DNA of 64,000 nucleotides, from NCBI GenBank assembly GCA_039881045.1, contig JAYWVB010000007.1, forward strand, positions 744,001 through 808,000. Direction: 5' to 3'. A model generated the notes under the pieces. That model did not search any database. It had not been told where the DNA came from and saw only the letters and a list, made by a program, of their open reading frames with translations. The translations under genes and the position numbers were made by a program. This document shows, piece after piece, positions 11,420 through 24,000 of this stretch; position 1 is the first letter of the stretch; each line of letters starts with the position of its first letter. This DNA is from Chaetomium olivaceum. Lineage: Eukaryota > Ascomycota > Sordariomycetes > Sordariales > Chaetomiaceae.

Positions 11420-13455
11420 TCAAAGCCTCGGGTCCATAAAAGACAGCTCCGTCAAATGCTCCTTCCAGGCCACGAGCGGATCCGCAATCTCTCTCCTTGC
11501 CAGCGTAGTCGCATTCTTCTTCACCCCATAGAGATACGGCTTCTCATCAGCATAGCACGCAGTCTCCTGCTCCTCCGGCAGCGTCCCATTCAACATATAC
11601 GCCTTCGCAATGCGATCAGTACAGCTCGACGTGTCCCTCGACGAGTGGCCATAACCATGGTGCGCAATCAGGCGCGCGTTCTTGCCCATCTCCTGCAGCA
11701 GCCGCCGGCCGTTGCGGAGCGGGGTAGCCGGGTCGTACGTCTCGGCGATGAGCACACCGGGTTGCTGAGCGTGTGGTCCAAGTCACCGCGGTATACGCCC
11801 ACGGGCTCGGGCCAGTACTGCAGGAAGTGCCGGCACGGGAGCGTGACGTAGAACCGCGAGTTACCGGCCACCCAGGATTGGGTCGTCATGTTCCCCCATA
11901 GTGATAGCCACCAGTCGAGGTCGTCGGTGCCGGGGGCATCGTACGCGTCCGCGCAGATGACGAGATAGCCTAGCTCTTGGTCGGAGGGCTGGACGGGGGT
12001 GGGTGAGCAGGGTGTTGTCGGGTTGTAATACCACCACCCATTATCGATGGCCGCTGCCGCGAGGGTTGCGTTCCCGTCTTCGAGCTCATACCTGGGCCAT
12101 CGCAGGCCAGCTTTGGGCGTTGTAGAGCGCCCCGTAGATGTTGTTGGCCATGTTGGAGTACGTCACCAGCGACGGCCCGGTGGTAGGGAGGTATGCCGGG
12201 ACCGGACGCTCGGCGAGGGACGCCAACAGAGCGGCCATGCGGGCTTCGAGGGCCGGCAGGGTAACGGGGTTGCCGTCCTTCGACTTTGCAAGCGCGCAGT
12301 ACTCGGGTCCAGCATTAACACACTCGCCCAGGAACCCATCATGCCAGGCATCCGTGGTGTTGTCCAGCGCAGTCCACCCAAACCCACCCCGCAGACGATG
12401 GTCTTTGACATACTCGGTGCCGTCGAGAATCAACCGGCCGACGCGGTTCGGAAACATGGAGGCATACGTCTGCCCAATACCGGTGCCGTAGCTGACCAGA
12501 TACCCAGACAATTCGTTTCTCCGAGCGCGATCCGGATCTGCTCCAGGTCGCGGGCCACCATGCCGGTACCGAGAAAGCGGGGGAGATCGCCGAGCTGTTC
12601 CCAGCAGGAGCGCATCATGGCGGCGTTATAAGCGTCAGCGATCTCCAGCTGGTCCCGGGGAGATGCGGATACCGCATAGTGGAGCGATGTGATGATGCTC
12701 CAGCGGTCTCGGGTAGCGTCCTGTGGGAAGCAGGCAACGGCGGGTAGAGAGGCGTTAACTCCCCGCGGGTCCCAACCCAGGACGTCAAAGTTGCTGTCGC
12801 TAAACCGGGCCGTGATGTTCTGGGCCGTGTTCCACGCGTACGAGGTCCCGCTGCCGCCAGGTCCGCCCGGTTCGATGACGATCGTCCTCTCAGTCTTCTT
12901 ACCGGCTGACGAGTTGGCTGGCTCATCCACTCGTGCCAGGCCTGAGACCTGGTATTTGGTCACGGCAAGGCGAGCCATTCGACTCTCCGTCTCATTGGTG
13001 TAATCCAGCGGAACTTCCAGGTAACCGCACAGGAAAATAAATCCCACGTCCCGCGTATGGGTCGCGTTTGACAGTGCTATTTTCCGGCTGGCGGGGGGCA
13101 CCCCAACTCCAGTGGTCCGGGTTGGGATCGAAGTGAGAAGCCCAGGTTGTCTCAGGGTTGGCATCGCGTCGAGTGGCGGTGGCAGAGTTGTTGCGGTGCA
13201 AGGCAGAAAGCGGAATGGGTCATCGGCCAGTGGGAATTTGCCATATGGCGAACCTTTGCCTTCCGATTCCCTGCTGTGGGGGACGAAGCCTTTGGCTGCG
13301 CTGGAAGCCGAGCTGAGACCGCGGGCTGAAGACACTCCAGGAAAGGCAGAGAGCACAACCAGAGCCGAAAGCGCTGCTCCCGTCACGAGCCAGCCGCGCT
13401 GTTTTCCGCGCGCCGGTGGTCGCGGGTAGCTTGCTAGCTCTGCAGTTTTGCCCAT
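11420..13455 (-). CDS. Secreted TAP-like serine peptidase (tripeptidyl aminopeptidase type, alpha/beta hydrolase); frame broken repeatedly
   Basis: The N-terminus has a basic segment and a hydrophobic signal/anchor (WLVTGAALSALVVLSAFPG). The alpha/beta-hydrolase core follows: CGYLEVPLDYTN, VIEPGGPGGSG (oxyanion loop), FDVLGWDPRGVN, then YLVSYGTGIGQTYA with the nucleophile Ser in SYG. The C-terminal TAP-like domain reads LIAETYDPATPLRNG (catalytic Asp) and HHGYGHSS (catalytic His). This fits secreted peptidases of family S33 related to Streptomyces tripeptidyl aminopeptidase. The frame breaks near 12510, 12090 and 11757, and a compensating pair sits near 13165 and 13095, the latter in a run of six G. 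With all catalytic motifs present, sequencing error is as likely as a pseudogene. Confidence 0.75.
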
Positions 13456-14881
13456 TTCCGCTGCCGTTATTGTCTGTCGTTGCTATTGACAGGAAGAGGA
13501 GAACAGGGCTGGACGGAAATAGAGCCGGAGGAGAGCTGGGTTTTGACGAGCCATGCGACGGATGGCCGCCAAGGTCCTTTGCATACGTTCCTGCCTTTCA
13601 TGGTAAAGCTAAATTCATCCTTCGAAGGTCCTTCGGACCGAGTCCGGGTATCTGTGAGTGTTGAGAAGGAAGCGAGGGTCAAGGCAACGAGAGTGTGTCG
13701 TCAAGCCATGTCGTGAACCAACTATACCTATCATCCCGGCTTTAGTCCCCCGCAAGAAGGTCGTTCAAACCGTCAACCGGAACAATTTCCTCTACAGTGA
13801 CGAACGGCACATATTGATTACCTTCCTCTCGCGAAATATTGCGTGAGGTTGCACAGCTGTTGACATTGACGGAGTTAGAGCGCTGTTCGCGACCCCGAAG
13901 GAACAGGCTAATTCGGCAACGTTCAGCACGGCATCGCGGGTTTCCGGTAAAGCCAAGCGCCTTGTTGTCACATTAGGCACAAGCGGAGAGCGCGTCCTGG
14001 AGGTCGTCTGCATGGTTCCGCCGGTCCCGGAGAATCCTGGTCGAAAACATGCAAGGGCTTCAGCCAGGCATGGTTGAGCAACGCAACCTAGGTGTTGTTG
14101 TTCGCGGAAAAGGTGTAGCCTCGGCGACTCGGGGAGAGTTAAAGAAAATGAGACAAGCCCTTCAATTGCTGAAGATTGAGTTGGTGAGTGCGCAACGTTG
14201 TATAGGGGCCAACGGTTGTTGTGAACTGTAATAAACCGCTGGCAGTTTAGCCCCATCTTCAAATCGTCCCACCATGTCACACCGTCGCATAAGAGAAATT
14301 GAGGCTCTGGGTGACCTTCATCCTGTGTAACTCACACAGATCAGTTGAACTCTCCACAGTCGAGCTTGGCAGGCAGGTACGGGTACGCACGGCACGAACT
14401 TGTGGCTTGCACATCGCTCGCAGCCGTGCATGACCCCACCACCATCGTGGCGGCATGATCTGATGACGTCAGAACCATTCGTCTCGTCTTTCCATCACCT
14501 TCGTTCTCCGACACGGACATAGTCACCAGCTTGGTATTCCCCTCCTTGCAAGCTTTTCCGTCTAAGCCCGGCATAGCGCTTCTTGGGCAAGCTCATTGTC
14601 CCACTCAAGTAGTGGCTGGCGACCCAAGGTCGGCACTTCGTTTCTGGCACCACGTCATCCCCCACCCTTGGCTTAAGACCTGCCGAGCAATGCGCCCCAG
14701 ACTGACGACGAACATCCAAGACATGCCCGGTTTATAAAGCTTGCGCATACCGCCGTAGTTTCTGCTAGGCCTCTTTTCACCATTCACTACTGACTCGACA
14801 CGCCACACTCTACAGTCTGCATCGCGGACTCGGCATCCACTAAAAGAACACTTCGATCAAATAAACCCACCAACCACCGAG
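13456..14881. other. Intergenic region, divergent promoters
   Basis: 1.4 kb between the starts of the peptidase (-) and the MARVEL-like gene (+). A TATA-like element at 14733-14738 suits the latter. A 162-codon frame on the minus strand (13792-14280) has no recognisable features. Confidence 0.55.
14733..14738 (+). promoter_or_regulatory. TATA-like element of the MARVEL-like gene
   Basis: TATAAA lies about 145 bases upstream of the ATG at 14882, at a plausible distance for a fungal core promoter with a short leader. Confidence 0.4.
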
Positions 14882-15381
14882 ATGGAACGTTTTGTGCCTA
14901 TCGGCTATGCCGCCACGGCTGTGTTCGCCGTCATCGAGCTGGGCCTAACAGCTTACCGTAAGTCAATACTAACCATCATCGGCACGACTTTCTTGACTCT
15001 AACCACTTTTTAGTCGTGAGCCCCTTGTGGTGGACGCCCAGCATCCTCTCCTTCATGCTCTTCAACTCGGTCTGGACGCTGCTGCTTCTCGCCTACCTCT
15101 TCCTCGCGCCGCTCTACTTCGCCCGCTTCTTCCACGGCGTCGCGGCGTTGGTCCTCGAATGGATCACCATGATTTTCTGGTTCGCCGGCTCCATCGCACT
15201 CGCCGCGTACTGGGGCTCCCCGAAATGCGTCGGCAACACCTACTGCGGCTCGACCGAGGCGGCCATTGCGTTTGGCTTCTTTATCTGGGCCCTCTTCGCC
15301 TTCTTCGTTTTCATCCACACCGTGGCGTTCGTGCGTGGCAGCCGGGACCCTACCGCTCCAAAGCCTTCCGTCGTCGTATAA
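14882..15381 (+). CDS. Small four-helix membrane protein, MARVEL-like
   Basis: Two exons, 14882-14957 and 15014-15381, separated by a 56-nt GT-AG intron, give 147 residues. Exon 1 encodes MERFVPIGYAATAVFAVIEL. Four hydrophobic segments are visible: residues about 5-25, the stretch around FMLFNSVWTLLLLAYLFLAP, the stretch around EWITMIFWFAGSIALAAYW, and the stretch around AFGFFIWALFAFFVFIHTVAF. A CVGNTYCGS loop lies between helices 3 and 4. Size, helix spacing and the Cys pair in the last extracytoplasmic loop match fungal MARVEL-domain proteins, which sit in plasma membrane or vesicle membranes. The role in this organism is unknown. The tail ends in a short Pro/Val segment. Confidence 0.8.
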
Positions 15382-15943
15382 TGGTAGTCCAGAGGGAAGT
15401 CGTTGGATGACAGAAGGAATTTTCAAGGATATTTTTTGAGAGGCGCATGATTTCAGGATGACGATGGGTAACCGGGGGTGGCAGAGGGAAGCGGTTGTCG
15501 GTGGAAGATTGGAAGACCGGCGACACACAGATCAACTCAGAGATACCCGATACCCTTTCATAATGGCAATGCATTTGTATTATCGTTTCAAGGAGCTTTC
15601 ATTATTATTTTTTACGAAACCTACGAGTGTATATGGTGTTTAATAATTGAAACGGGCTCGATGTTCAAAATCAACCAGAGATAACCCAAATCGCCATACA
15701 TAACCCTGAAAACGTGGTGTAAGTGGCGTTTCGGTGTCGAGTCATCGGTGAGAGTACAGTGCAGATACCGGACTTAAGCTGTAATTACTGTGTCTGGCGA
15801 GGCGCAAGACAAAACGGGCCAACAAGGCCCACTCCTCTCTTCCACCCGCCATCATCGCCCCCGAACTCGACGCTCGCTGCATCATTTTCTATCGCGCAAC
15901 AAAACTCCAACACTCTCTCACGCTACGAAACCACATTCTCAAA

Positions 15944-16369
15944 ATGGGCAAAGTTCACGGTTCCCTTGCCCGTGCCGGTAAGCGCCCCGGAACCACCAGC
16001 GCATCCATCCGCTGCCGCGATACCCGGCGTGGCGTTGGATGGATGAGAACGAAGTGCTGACAATCGCGCTCAGGCAAGGTCAAGTCGCAGACCCCCAAGG
16101 TACGGCATTCCGCGTCGACGCATCCCGAATAGTGATCCCCTCAAAAGCATCATGCCGTTAACACATCATCCCCGTCGACAGGTCGAGGCCCAGGAGAAGC
16201 CCAAGACGCCCAAGGGCCGCGCCCACAAGCGTGACTTGTACACTCGCCGCTTCGTTAACATCACTGTTACTGTTGGTGGCAAGCGCAAGGTAGGGATGGC
16301 TTTGTCGGTTGGAGGTGGATGCGCTGGCTGATTGGTGTGTTGTAGATGAACGCGAACCCGACCGCTTAG
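15944..16369 (+). CDS. rps30: 40S ribosomal protein eS30 (Rps30)
   Basis: Four short exons (15944-15977, 16074-16099, 16182-16289, 16346-16369) encode 62 residues. The protein starts MGKVHGSLARAGKVKSQTPK, continues through KTPKGRAHKRDLYTRRFVN and ends MNANPTA. This is the full eS30 sequence, without the ubiquitin-like leader of animal FAU, as usual in fungi. It belongs to the decoding side of the small ribosomal subunit. All introns are GT-AG and the gene is intact. The strongly basic composition and the short first exon are typical of ribosomal protein genes. Confidence 0.96.
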
Positions 16370-17100
16370 ACGAGAACGGAATCAGGGGGACGAGGGGAAG
16401 GTATGAAGAGGGGGCTGTAAACTCGGCGGGGCTTAGAAACACGGGGATGGCTCAACGGCGTTTGGACTCGGCCGGTGTCTGTATGGGGGAATGGAAAGCC
16501 ATGGTTTACATGGTCTGGCGGTTCTTTCCGGCCTGTATTTCGGGCGAGCAGGCGTTTAGGTCGCGGGATGATATTATGCTTGTTGGGCAACTTATTGCTG
16601 GATACTAAGTCAGGTGATTTATGTTCTGTGGCATGCAAATGCTGCCAGGTGTGTTGATCTTGCTGCTTACTTACTCCTTGTAGAGCGGGACATTATTTCC
16701 CTGGCCCAGTCTGTGCAAAATGACTCTAATGAGCGCTTCAAATAGTTCAGGTAGTGGCTGCGAGCCGCTTATACCTCCGCCATCGCAGTTAGTTCACTGT
16801 TAAACAGTTCATGGCCGTTCTGGTATGCGAGACTCGGTGATCCCCTCCCTCACCTAGGTGGGCCGGTGAGCATTGATCGGCTTAGTGGGGCCTGCCGGCC
16901 ATCCGCCCCACATCTCCCGAGCGCAGCAAATTGAAGCCTGGAATTCAAGGCTCCACAAAACTTTTAGGGTTGATGCTTGGCACACGAGAATTTCCCAGCA
17001 AAAAGCTTCCCCCACTCTCAAAACGTCGAACCGACAAGTGCTCGACCGAGTCCCACGACGACAAATCGATTCCCGTTCAACGACATCGACAATCGCAAAA
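16370..17100. other. Intergenic region between two ribosomal protein genes
   Basis: 731 bases containing the 3' UTR of eS30 and the promoter of Rps2. No protein-coding frame is supportable. I see no clear TATA box. Confidence 0.5.
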
Positions 17101-18050
17101 ATGGCTGATCGGGGAACTGGTGCCCGCGGCGGCGGCTTTGCTTCTCGCGGCGGTGATCGTGGTGGCGACCGTGGTCGCGGTGGTGACCGTGGCCGTGGTC
17201 GTGGTGGTCGCCGTGGTGGGCGTCGTGGCGGCAAGAACGAGGAGAAGGAGTGGCAGCCCGTCACCAAGCTCGGCCGTCTCGTCAAGGCCGGCAAGATCAA
17301 GAGCATGGAGGAGATCTACCTGCACTCGCTCCCTATTAAGGAGTACCAGATTGTCGACTTCTTCCTGCCCAAGCTCAAGGATGAGGTTATGAAGGTGCGC
17401 ACGACGATACACTGGTCGACCGATTCGCATTCAGCAGATTTCTAACGTTGGACTTTTACCCGAAAACAGATCAAGCCCGTCCAGAAGCAGACCCGTGCCG
17501 GTCAGCGTACCCGGTTCAAGGCTATCGTCATTATTGGCGACTCCGAGGGCCACGTCGGTCTCGGTATCAAGACCTCCAAGGAAGTCGCGACTGCCATCCG
17601 CGCCGCCATCATCATCGCTAAGCTCAGCGTGATCCCCGTGCGTCGTGGGTACTGGGGCGCCAACCTCGGTCTTCCCCACTCTCTGCCCACCAAGGAGAGC
17701 GGCAAATGCGGTTCCGTCACTGTCCGCGTAAGTGTCCCAAGACGTATAGGTTCCTGGCTTCATAAGTGCTAATTGGGTCTTCTCAGCTTATCCCTGCTCC
17801 CCGCGGTACCTCTCTCGTCGCTTCTCCCGCTGTGAAGCGTCTCCTCCAGCTTGCCGGTGTTGAGGATGCCTACACCTCGTCGTCCGGCTCGACCAAGACC
17901 CTCGAGAACACCCTCAAGGCCACTTTCGCGGCTGTCTCCCACACATACGGCTTCCTTACGCCCAACTTGTGGAAGGAGACCAAGCTCATCAGGAGCCCTC
18001 TGGAGGAGTTTGCCGACACCCTCCGGGACGGCAAGCGGTACGCTCAGTAG
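17101..18050 (+). CDS. rps2: 40S ribosomal protein uS5 (Rps2)
   Basis: Exons 17101-17394, 17470-17727 and 17787-18050 encode 271 residues. The N-terminus is an RG/GG-repeat tail (residues about 5-42), a typical arginine-methylation region. The uS5 core follows: EEKEWQPVTKLGRLVKAGK, SLPIKEYQIVDFFLP, then VKPVQKQTRAGQRT-like (here IKPVQKQTRAGQRTRFKA), RRGYWGANLGLPHSLPTKE and GSVTVRLIPAPRGT. It is a small-subunit protein at the mRNA entry channel. Both introns are GT-AG and the gene is intact. It lies downstream of eS30 in the same direction. Confidence 0.96.
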
Positions 18051-21000
18051 AGTGCTGGACGAGGGTGAAGCTCGGTCAGTGGGGAAATGTGCTTCGGGGC
18101 GTCTGTGGATTTTTACTTTGCATGGGCTCCGGCAATGGCATAGGATGAGGCTATCGAAAATTTAACGCGATCGGCCTAAATCAATTTTACGATTTACCAA
18201 CGACGCTTCCTGGTGCCTCTGCTTCGTGTGAGAACCTATTGTCTGTCTTTGTTTGGCCTCCTTGGGTGTTCGTGGAACACGAGTTGGGTCTCAGGGCTCT
18301 ATAGCCGCCCTCTTCCCGCCCGAGATTTTGTACGCCTTCCACACAAGTGAACAGTCGTGATTTAACTATATAGGTTCTCCTTCAAAGCTCGGTTTCAAGT
18401 TCTTTTTGCGACGGCGTCATCTCCCAAGTCACCATTCCACTTGTTACCTTGATCTTGGTTGTCCAGGCCCCCCGTCTATCTCGATGGCTCTTCGGCCCTG
18501 TCGGCTTCGATATTCTGAGTGCTAAATCAGAGCAGTGTGTTTCGTGTCGGAAAAGTTCACCGAGCGTCACTGCTCAGAACTACACATTTCGGAGAGCTAT
18601 CCCACCATTCCAACGGTCACATCCCCAGGTTTCTCCTTGCCTTGCTCGGGCCACTCATATATTGACTAGGCCCGCACTCTCGTGTAAGCACCACGTCTTT
18701 CTCTTTCCATGTTCCTCCTTCAACGCCGATCACGGCAAGTACTTCTCTCGCACCGCGCGAGAAGGGAGAACTCAGTCCCACTATCCATGCCCCCCTACCC
18801 ACGCTTTAGGTTCAGCCCTGGGATGCTCTCAACGTCAGGTAGGGAAGGCTGGCGGTTACATTGCCTCGTTCCCTCCCTTCCATCTTCCTCCCTCAAGTCT
18901 TCCCGTTGTTGGTGGCCCAGCGGCCCTGTGGCTCGTCGCATTCTCGGTCTCTATCGCCGACTTGAGAGGCTAGGTGATCCCGATGTAGCCAGCATTTGTG
19001 TTGGTGTTCGAGCCCATATCCTCGCTTCCGACTTGCTGGTGGTTGTTGGGTGGTTGTTGGGTTGCCGTAAGTAGGCAGTTAGCCCACGCTTCTTTTTCCC
19101 CTTAGCAACCCCAGTCCTTCCCTTCACGCTGTCTCAATTATGGAGTTTTCTTTTTCTTCTCGGGCCTCGCAGTTCCGGCTAGGTCAAGTCATTTCGGAGG
19201 CTGGATGTGGTTGGGGATTATTCGCATGTTTCTAAAGCCCTGGGTTGGGAGGGGGGTTGATAGGTGACAAGCGGTCCGGCTGGCGAAAACCCCGGCGTTC
19301 CGGGGTTGGTTTCTTTCGTTCCTGAATTGCCCCTCATGGCCTGTTCCGTTATATTGCTTGTGCTCGCCGCTTTGCACTTGTTTGACGCCCGGAACCTGGC
19401 TCTTCGCTTTTGGCCCCGCCAGGTGTAAGTAGTCACGTAGGTGTTGCTGTTGGTGCGTCTTGCTGGCAGGCTCAAGCTGGAGCTGCTCGATGGGAAAGAG
19501 ACATATAACTTCAAAGGGTCAATTAACACACCGCTGTCTGCCTCGTATGTCTAGCGAAGACCCCGTGCCATCCCGGGCCTGTGGTCCGAACTCTCTGAGA
19601 TTTCCCCGACCGTCTTGCTCGTGGTGACGGCGCGGAGTTGGGTGAGGGTATCAGTGATCATGTTAACCTCACAGTAGGAAGGATGGGAATGGGGAAGCTC
19701 AAAGTGATTGGTGTCGTGGGGTGGCAAGGGTGGAGAGGAGCTGGCCTGCGAGATCTTCGACGCCTCTCGCCTGCGTCCATGGATGGGGGCTCGCGGCCGG
19801 GTTGACAACGAGTTGCGGGAATTGTTCGATGTCCCGGGTAGGGCTGAACAATGTACGTAATGGCTATCCCCATGGTTGGATATTTTCCCCCCTTCTCGTG
19901 AGATCTCCGCGGAGGCCCCTAGCCAGGTTTCTGTCTCAGTCACGATGCCAGCGCAGTGGTACTGGGTCCCGTCCCTGGCATGCCCGCCGTCACCTGCCAC
20001 GGTACGCACCGGGAAGGGGTACGACACCGGGACGGCCCGCCTGCTGGTGGGATCGGCGGCTACGACCGTAGGGCTGCTGTGACATCAACGACGATGATGT
20101 TGTGTTAGGTGGTGGGACAATTATCTATATGTTCCCACACCACCAGGACCTTGATACCTGCGCACGTGGTGACCCCTACATCCTCTATTCCGGGCCTCCC
20201 GGCTTTCCCGACCGATTCGGCCCCCGTACCCGGTATTGCCCCCGAGCCGGCCACGGCGGAGCAAGACCGGAACTTCACTTCGGAGACGTTATATTCCCTG
20301 CAACTGTGCCCTCAGAAGGGCATTATGTGACCCGGCGACGAGAATATGCGGCGATGACACATGCCACAAATCCAATCTAAGTAACCCCGCCCAGTCCATC
20401 CACTGGCTGCAAAACTGTATCTTGACATGTCAACTTTGGTGATGAAGTCAAGCCAAGACGAGTCGTTCAGGGGCTCAACGGTCAACAACCTTGGCGTCAT
20501 CGCTGCCCAGCAACCGTCAAGACTTGGCTGCTTCTGCAGAGGCTCCCAAGCCTGTCAAGATCGTGCTTGGCTTACTGACAGGACCCCGATCTTGCCTAGT
20601 TTGAGCGGACCATTCTTTCTACCAAATATGAGGAGCATGTTTATGATGCTTTTCGTCTTTCGTCGCCCGCTTCACAGCATTTTTATCCAGTTTCGACGCG
20701 ATCTTCTCACCGGGGAGCATGGTGTTTATCCGTGGGTCTCTCGCCCCGACCGCACTCTGCTACAATGGACGGGTTATAACTAAGTAGATGGATTGAGAGC
20801 CGTTTTGGATGGCGAGAACATGCTTCTCTGCCTGCTCGTTCTCCAGCATCCGCGGTCTGTGAAACGCACAGCCTGGGCTGGGAATGCGTACCAGCACTCC
20901 GACGAATCGCATGGACGATGAGGTGGCTGTAACGTTAGTAGAAGTGGGTGGCCGTTTAAGGCATCTCGGGCATTATTTGTCCAGGCTCGAGCCACGGCAC

Positions 21001-24000
21001 GATATTGACTCGTCTGCGGGCTCGAAGAGGGGTGTGCGGAGAAGCAGACGTTCCGGACTTGGGAGCGAGGGGAAAGTTCCGGCGAGGCACGGTTTGCCGT
21101 TGTGGTGGTCAGATGTGTGCCATTTCCCTTGGCAGACGTATTTCCACTGCTAAGCTTTCCTTAGCACAACGGCAGTTGTCCTGCATAGTTGTCAGGAGGG
21201 GCAAAGCTATGTCTTGTGCTTTCGGCGTTGAGGAACGGCGCTCGGTATTGAGGACTGGAGGCATCGAGAAACCGGGACTGGAACTTCAAGGCGATCAACA
21301 GTCCCAGGCATGGCAGGCCGACGAAAGTGAGCAGGTATCGGCGGGCCAAGTTGCAGTTCTCGAGGTACCAGTCGAGCCAGTTCACGAAAAGTGGGTGAAT
21401 GTAACCACACCTGACAAGTGTTCCAACTTCGAGATGTCTTCCAGTCTCGTTGAAGTTCCCACAAACAGGACGCATGGTGTTGGAGGGTGGTCGGTCCCCA
21501 ATGGCGCTTCGCTGAACTGACCTGTTGGTCATGGAACTCACTAACCCATGCTCCCGAAAACGCGTCTTCGACCGTTTGCAGAAGGTCCAGCTCGATCATT
21601 TCCACTCCGCGGTTCAGCCGACCCCCGTCATGCCCATCCCAGGGAAAGGCCACTTGAAGCATCCGAGAGCAGTTTCAAAATTACCTTGCATGGCCATTCG
21701 GCTTGGTTAAACTGAAGGGTGTCATCGCGCCCAATGTGACAAGCTCGGGAGGGCAAAGCGCGGCGGGAAGCCTACCCATTGGGATGGGAATCTGATGTAC
21801 ACCTTGTCATCGGCCGACTTTAGCCAAGCGAATTGGAAGAAATCCGTGTTCTTCCTTGCATGGGAAGCGGCGCAAAGCCATTGGCTTGCTCAGTTGGAAG
21901 AACAAACAGCATGTTCGGGTTCGGTAATTATAGAGAACTCTTCTCTGAGGCAGTACGGGCGACCGACTGGGAGGATTCGATCGAGTTCGATGAAATGACA
22001 ATTTTCAAGACAGCCATGATGTGCCGTCTTTGCATTTCATACTAGGCAAGAGCGTCTCGAGGACCAGTCGACCCCCAACGTTTCTTCAAGTGGGGCTCGG
22101 GACCGTTGCCTGCCGCCGTGGGGGAGCTGAGATCGGGCAGCCAAAGGCCGCCGTAACACTCTGGTCCGTAATACTGCAGCTTTACGTATTGCATACCACC
22201 CGACGCACATTGGGACAGGGGAGGTCCCGCTTTGCTAACAGCACCCCCGGAGCCGCGGAGATGTCTCGAGGGAAATCTCTGTAATTGTTGGTTCGCCGAG
22301 GACCGAAATTTGAAGCTCCCCCATCTTTCTCCAAGATCTGGATTATTTTGTTGGGCACAGTGCGTTTCACGCAAGTAAAGCGACCAAACTCTCGACGTCC
22401 TTGCCCTACTCCAATCTTGCAATTGCCCCTGCGAAGAGGAGAAGGGACATGGCAACGCTTAACTTTCTTTCGGCAGTTAGCCAACGACGTTTCCTCTCAA
22501 CATTTTCTTTCCCCATTTGTGAGACCAGAGCGATTACTAAGCTCTGCTAGTCTTCTGTGTGGTTATTGAACGAGCAGAGAGAAAAAGGGTGGTGATCATC
22601 GCTCTCGTCGGCCACTCTTCCACCCCAGAGACTCCAAAAACTGGACAGTGACTCCCCATCAGGAAGGTGCAACGGCCCACTGGTCAGACGAAGTCGGATC
22701 AAAACCCCTTTCCGCCATCATTGTGGTTCTGCGGGTCCGGTCCCGCACTGGACCATTACCCCCAGGTAAAACCCGAAGACGCCCGCCCGGGCACTCGGCC
22801 TTGTGTGGCCCGATCTGGGGAAGCGAACCCCATTCATCACCGTCACCTGCCCTCCGATGAGCGTCATCACGAAGCCCAGTACACAGGTCTTCGCTCTCAC
22901 GGCTCTCTTGTTGTCCTCGGCACAATCGCTGCTCCGGTTGTCCGTGGCCGGCGGGGTTTCAACGCTTTGGTGGCGGCCTACGCACGCCGAGCCGGCAGTC
23001 AGGACGGGAGTCGGCGGCCAACAATTGGCAAGCTGTCTTGGTGCTGCTTGGCGACCATGTGCTTGTTTTCGAGGCACCGCCCTTCCTGCGGAACTGCAGC
23101 GCGTGGCGCCCGCCCAATGAATTGCTGGGCGATGATGCCGATCTTGCCGCCTTGGCACCAAGCCATTTAGCGCCTTGGAAGGTTCGATGACAGACCTCAA
23201 ACATGTTGCGTGCCCTTTCAACACCGCAAAACCGTCGCTCGAGAGAAGCAAAAGAAGGCCAACCTGCGCCAGCCCGGTCAGTGTCCTGAAAGATATACAA
23301 ATGTCTTTCGTCAGGGGTCTCCATCCAATGCCACGAGCACGCTACGACCGCAATTACCTTTGTAACCCTGGACGTTACCTCCATGCCTCCATGCTGCAGC
23401 ATTGTGGAACAATCACAATTCATCCAAGGTTTGCAGACACACCCGCGAGGAGCTGACGTTAGACAAATCGGGACAGCTCCCGAGACACAGTTCGGATGGG
23501 CGTTCGCATCAGGTAACTGGCCGATGAAAAGGTTCAACAACCCCCGTCTTTCGAAACCCATTCCAAAACGCCCCATATGTGGTGGAGGTGGGCTGCTTGC
23601 TCGTAAAACGGGGTTAAAACGGGGACAACGCCTCATCAGGCACCCTCCACCTGCGTCCTTGTTCAATACCCGTGTTGCCATTGAGCCGGCACCGGGGCCT
23701 CTTTTTGCGTTTACCCCAGACATTGCTCGACGATCACCCCAAATTCTCGCGTCATCTGGGGATTCCACAAACTGGAGAAGCACAGGCAATTACACAGAAG
23801 GGCTTGGCTATGTCAAGGTTGCAGACACCATTTCTTTCCTCAAGTGTTTGTGGAGTAAACCCAACAGAGAGTCTTCCGAGCACACGGGTCAGGGGTTTTG
23901 GGTTTTTCTCCCTGAGGCCTTGCTCGAGATGTTCACAAGAAACGGCGGCACGAGGAAAACATGCATTGCTCGCGTCTCTGGGGTCTGCAGCGTGTTCTCT

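Noticed and set aside
13792..14280. 162-codon minus-strand frame in the intergenic region before the MARVEL-like gene
   Set aside because: No recognisable motif and it lies in a likely divergent promoter.
18449..18973. 174-codon open frame on the plus strand downstream of rps2
   Set aside because: No domain, no conserved-looking blocks and composition unlike nearby genes; long chance frames are common in this region.
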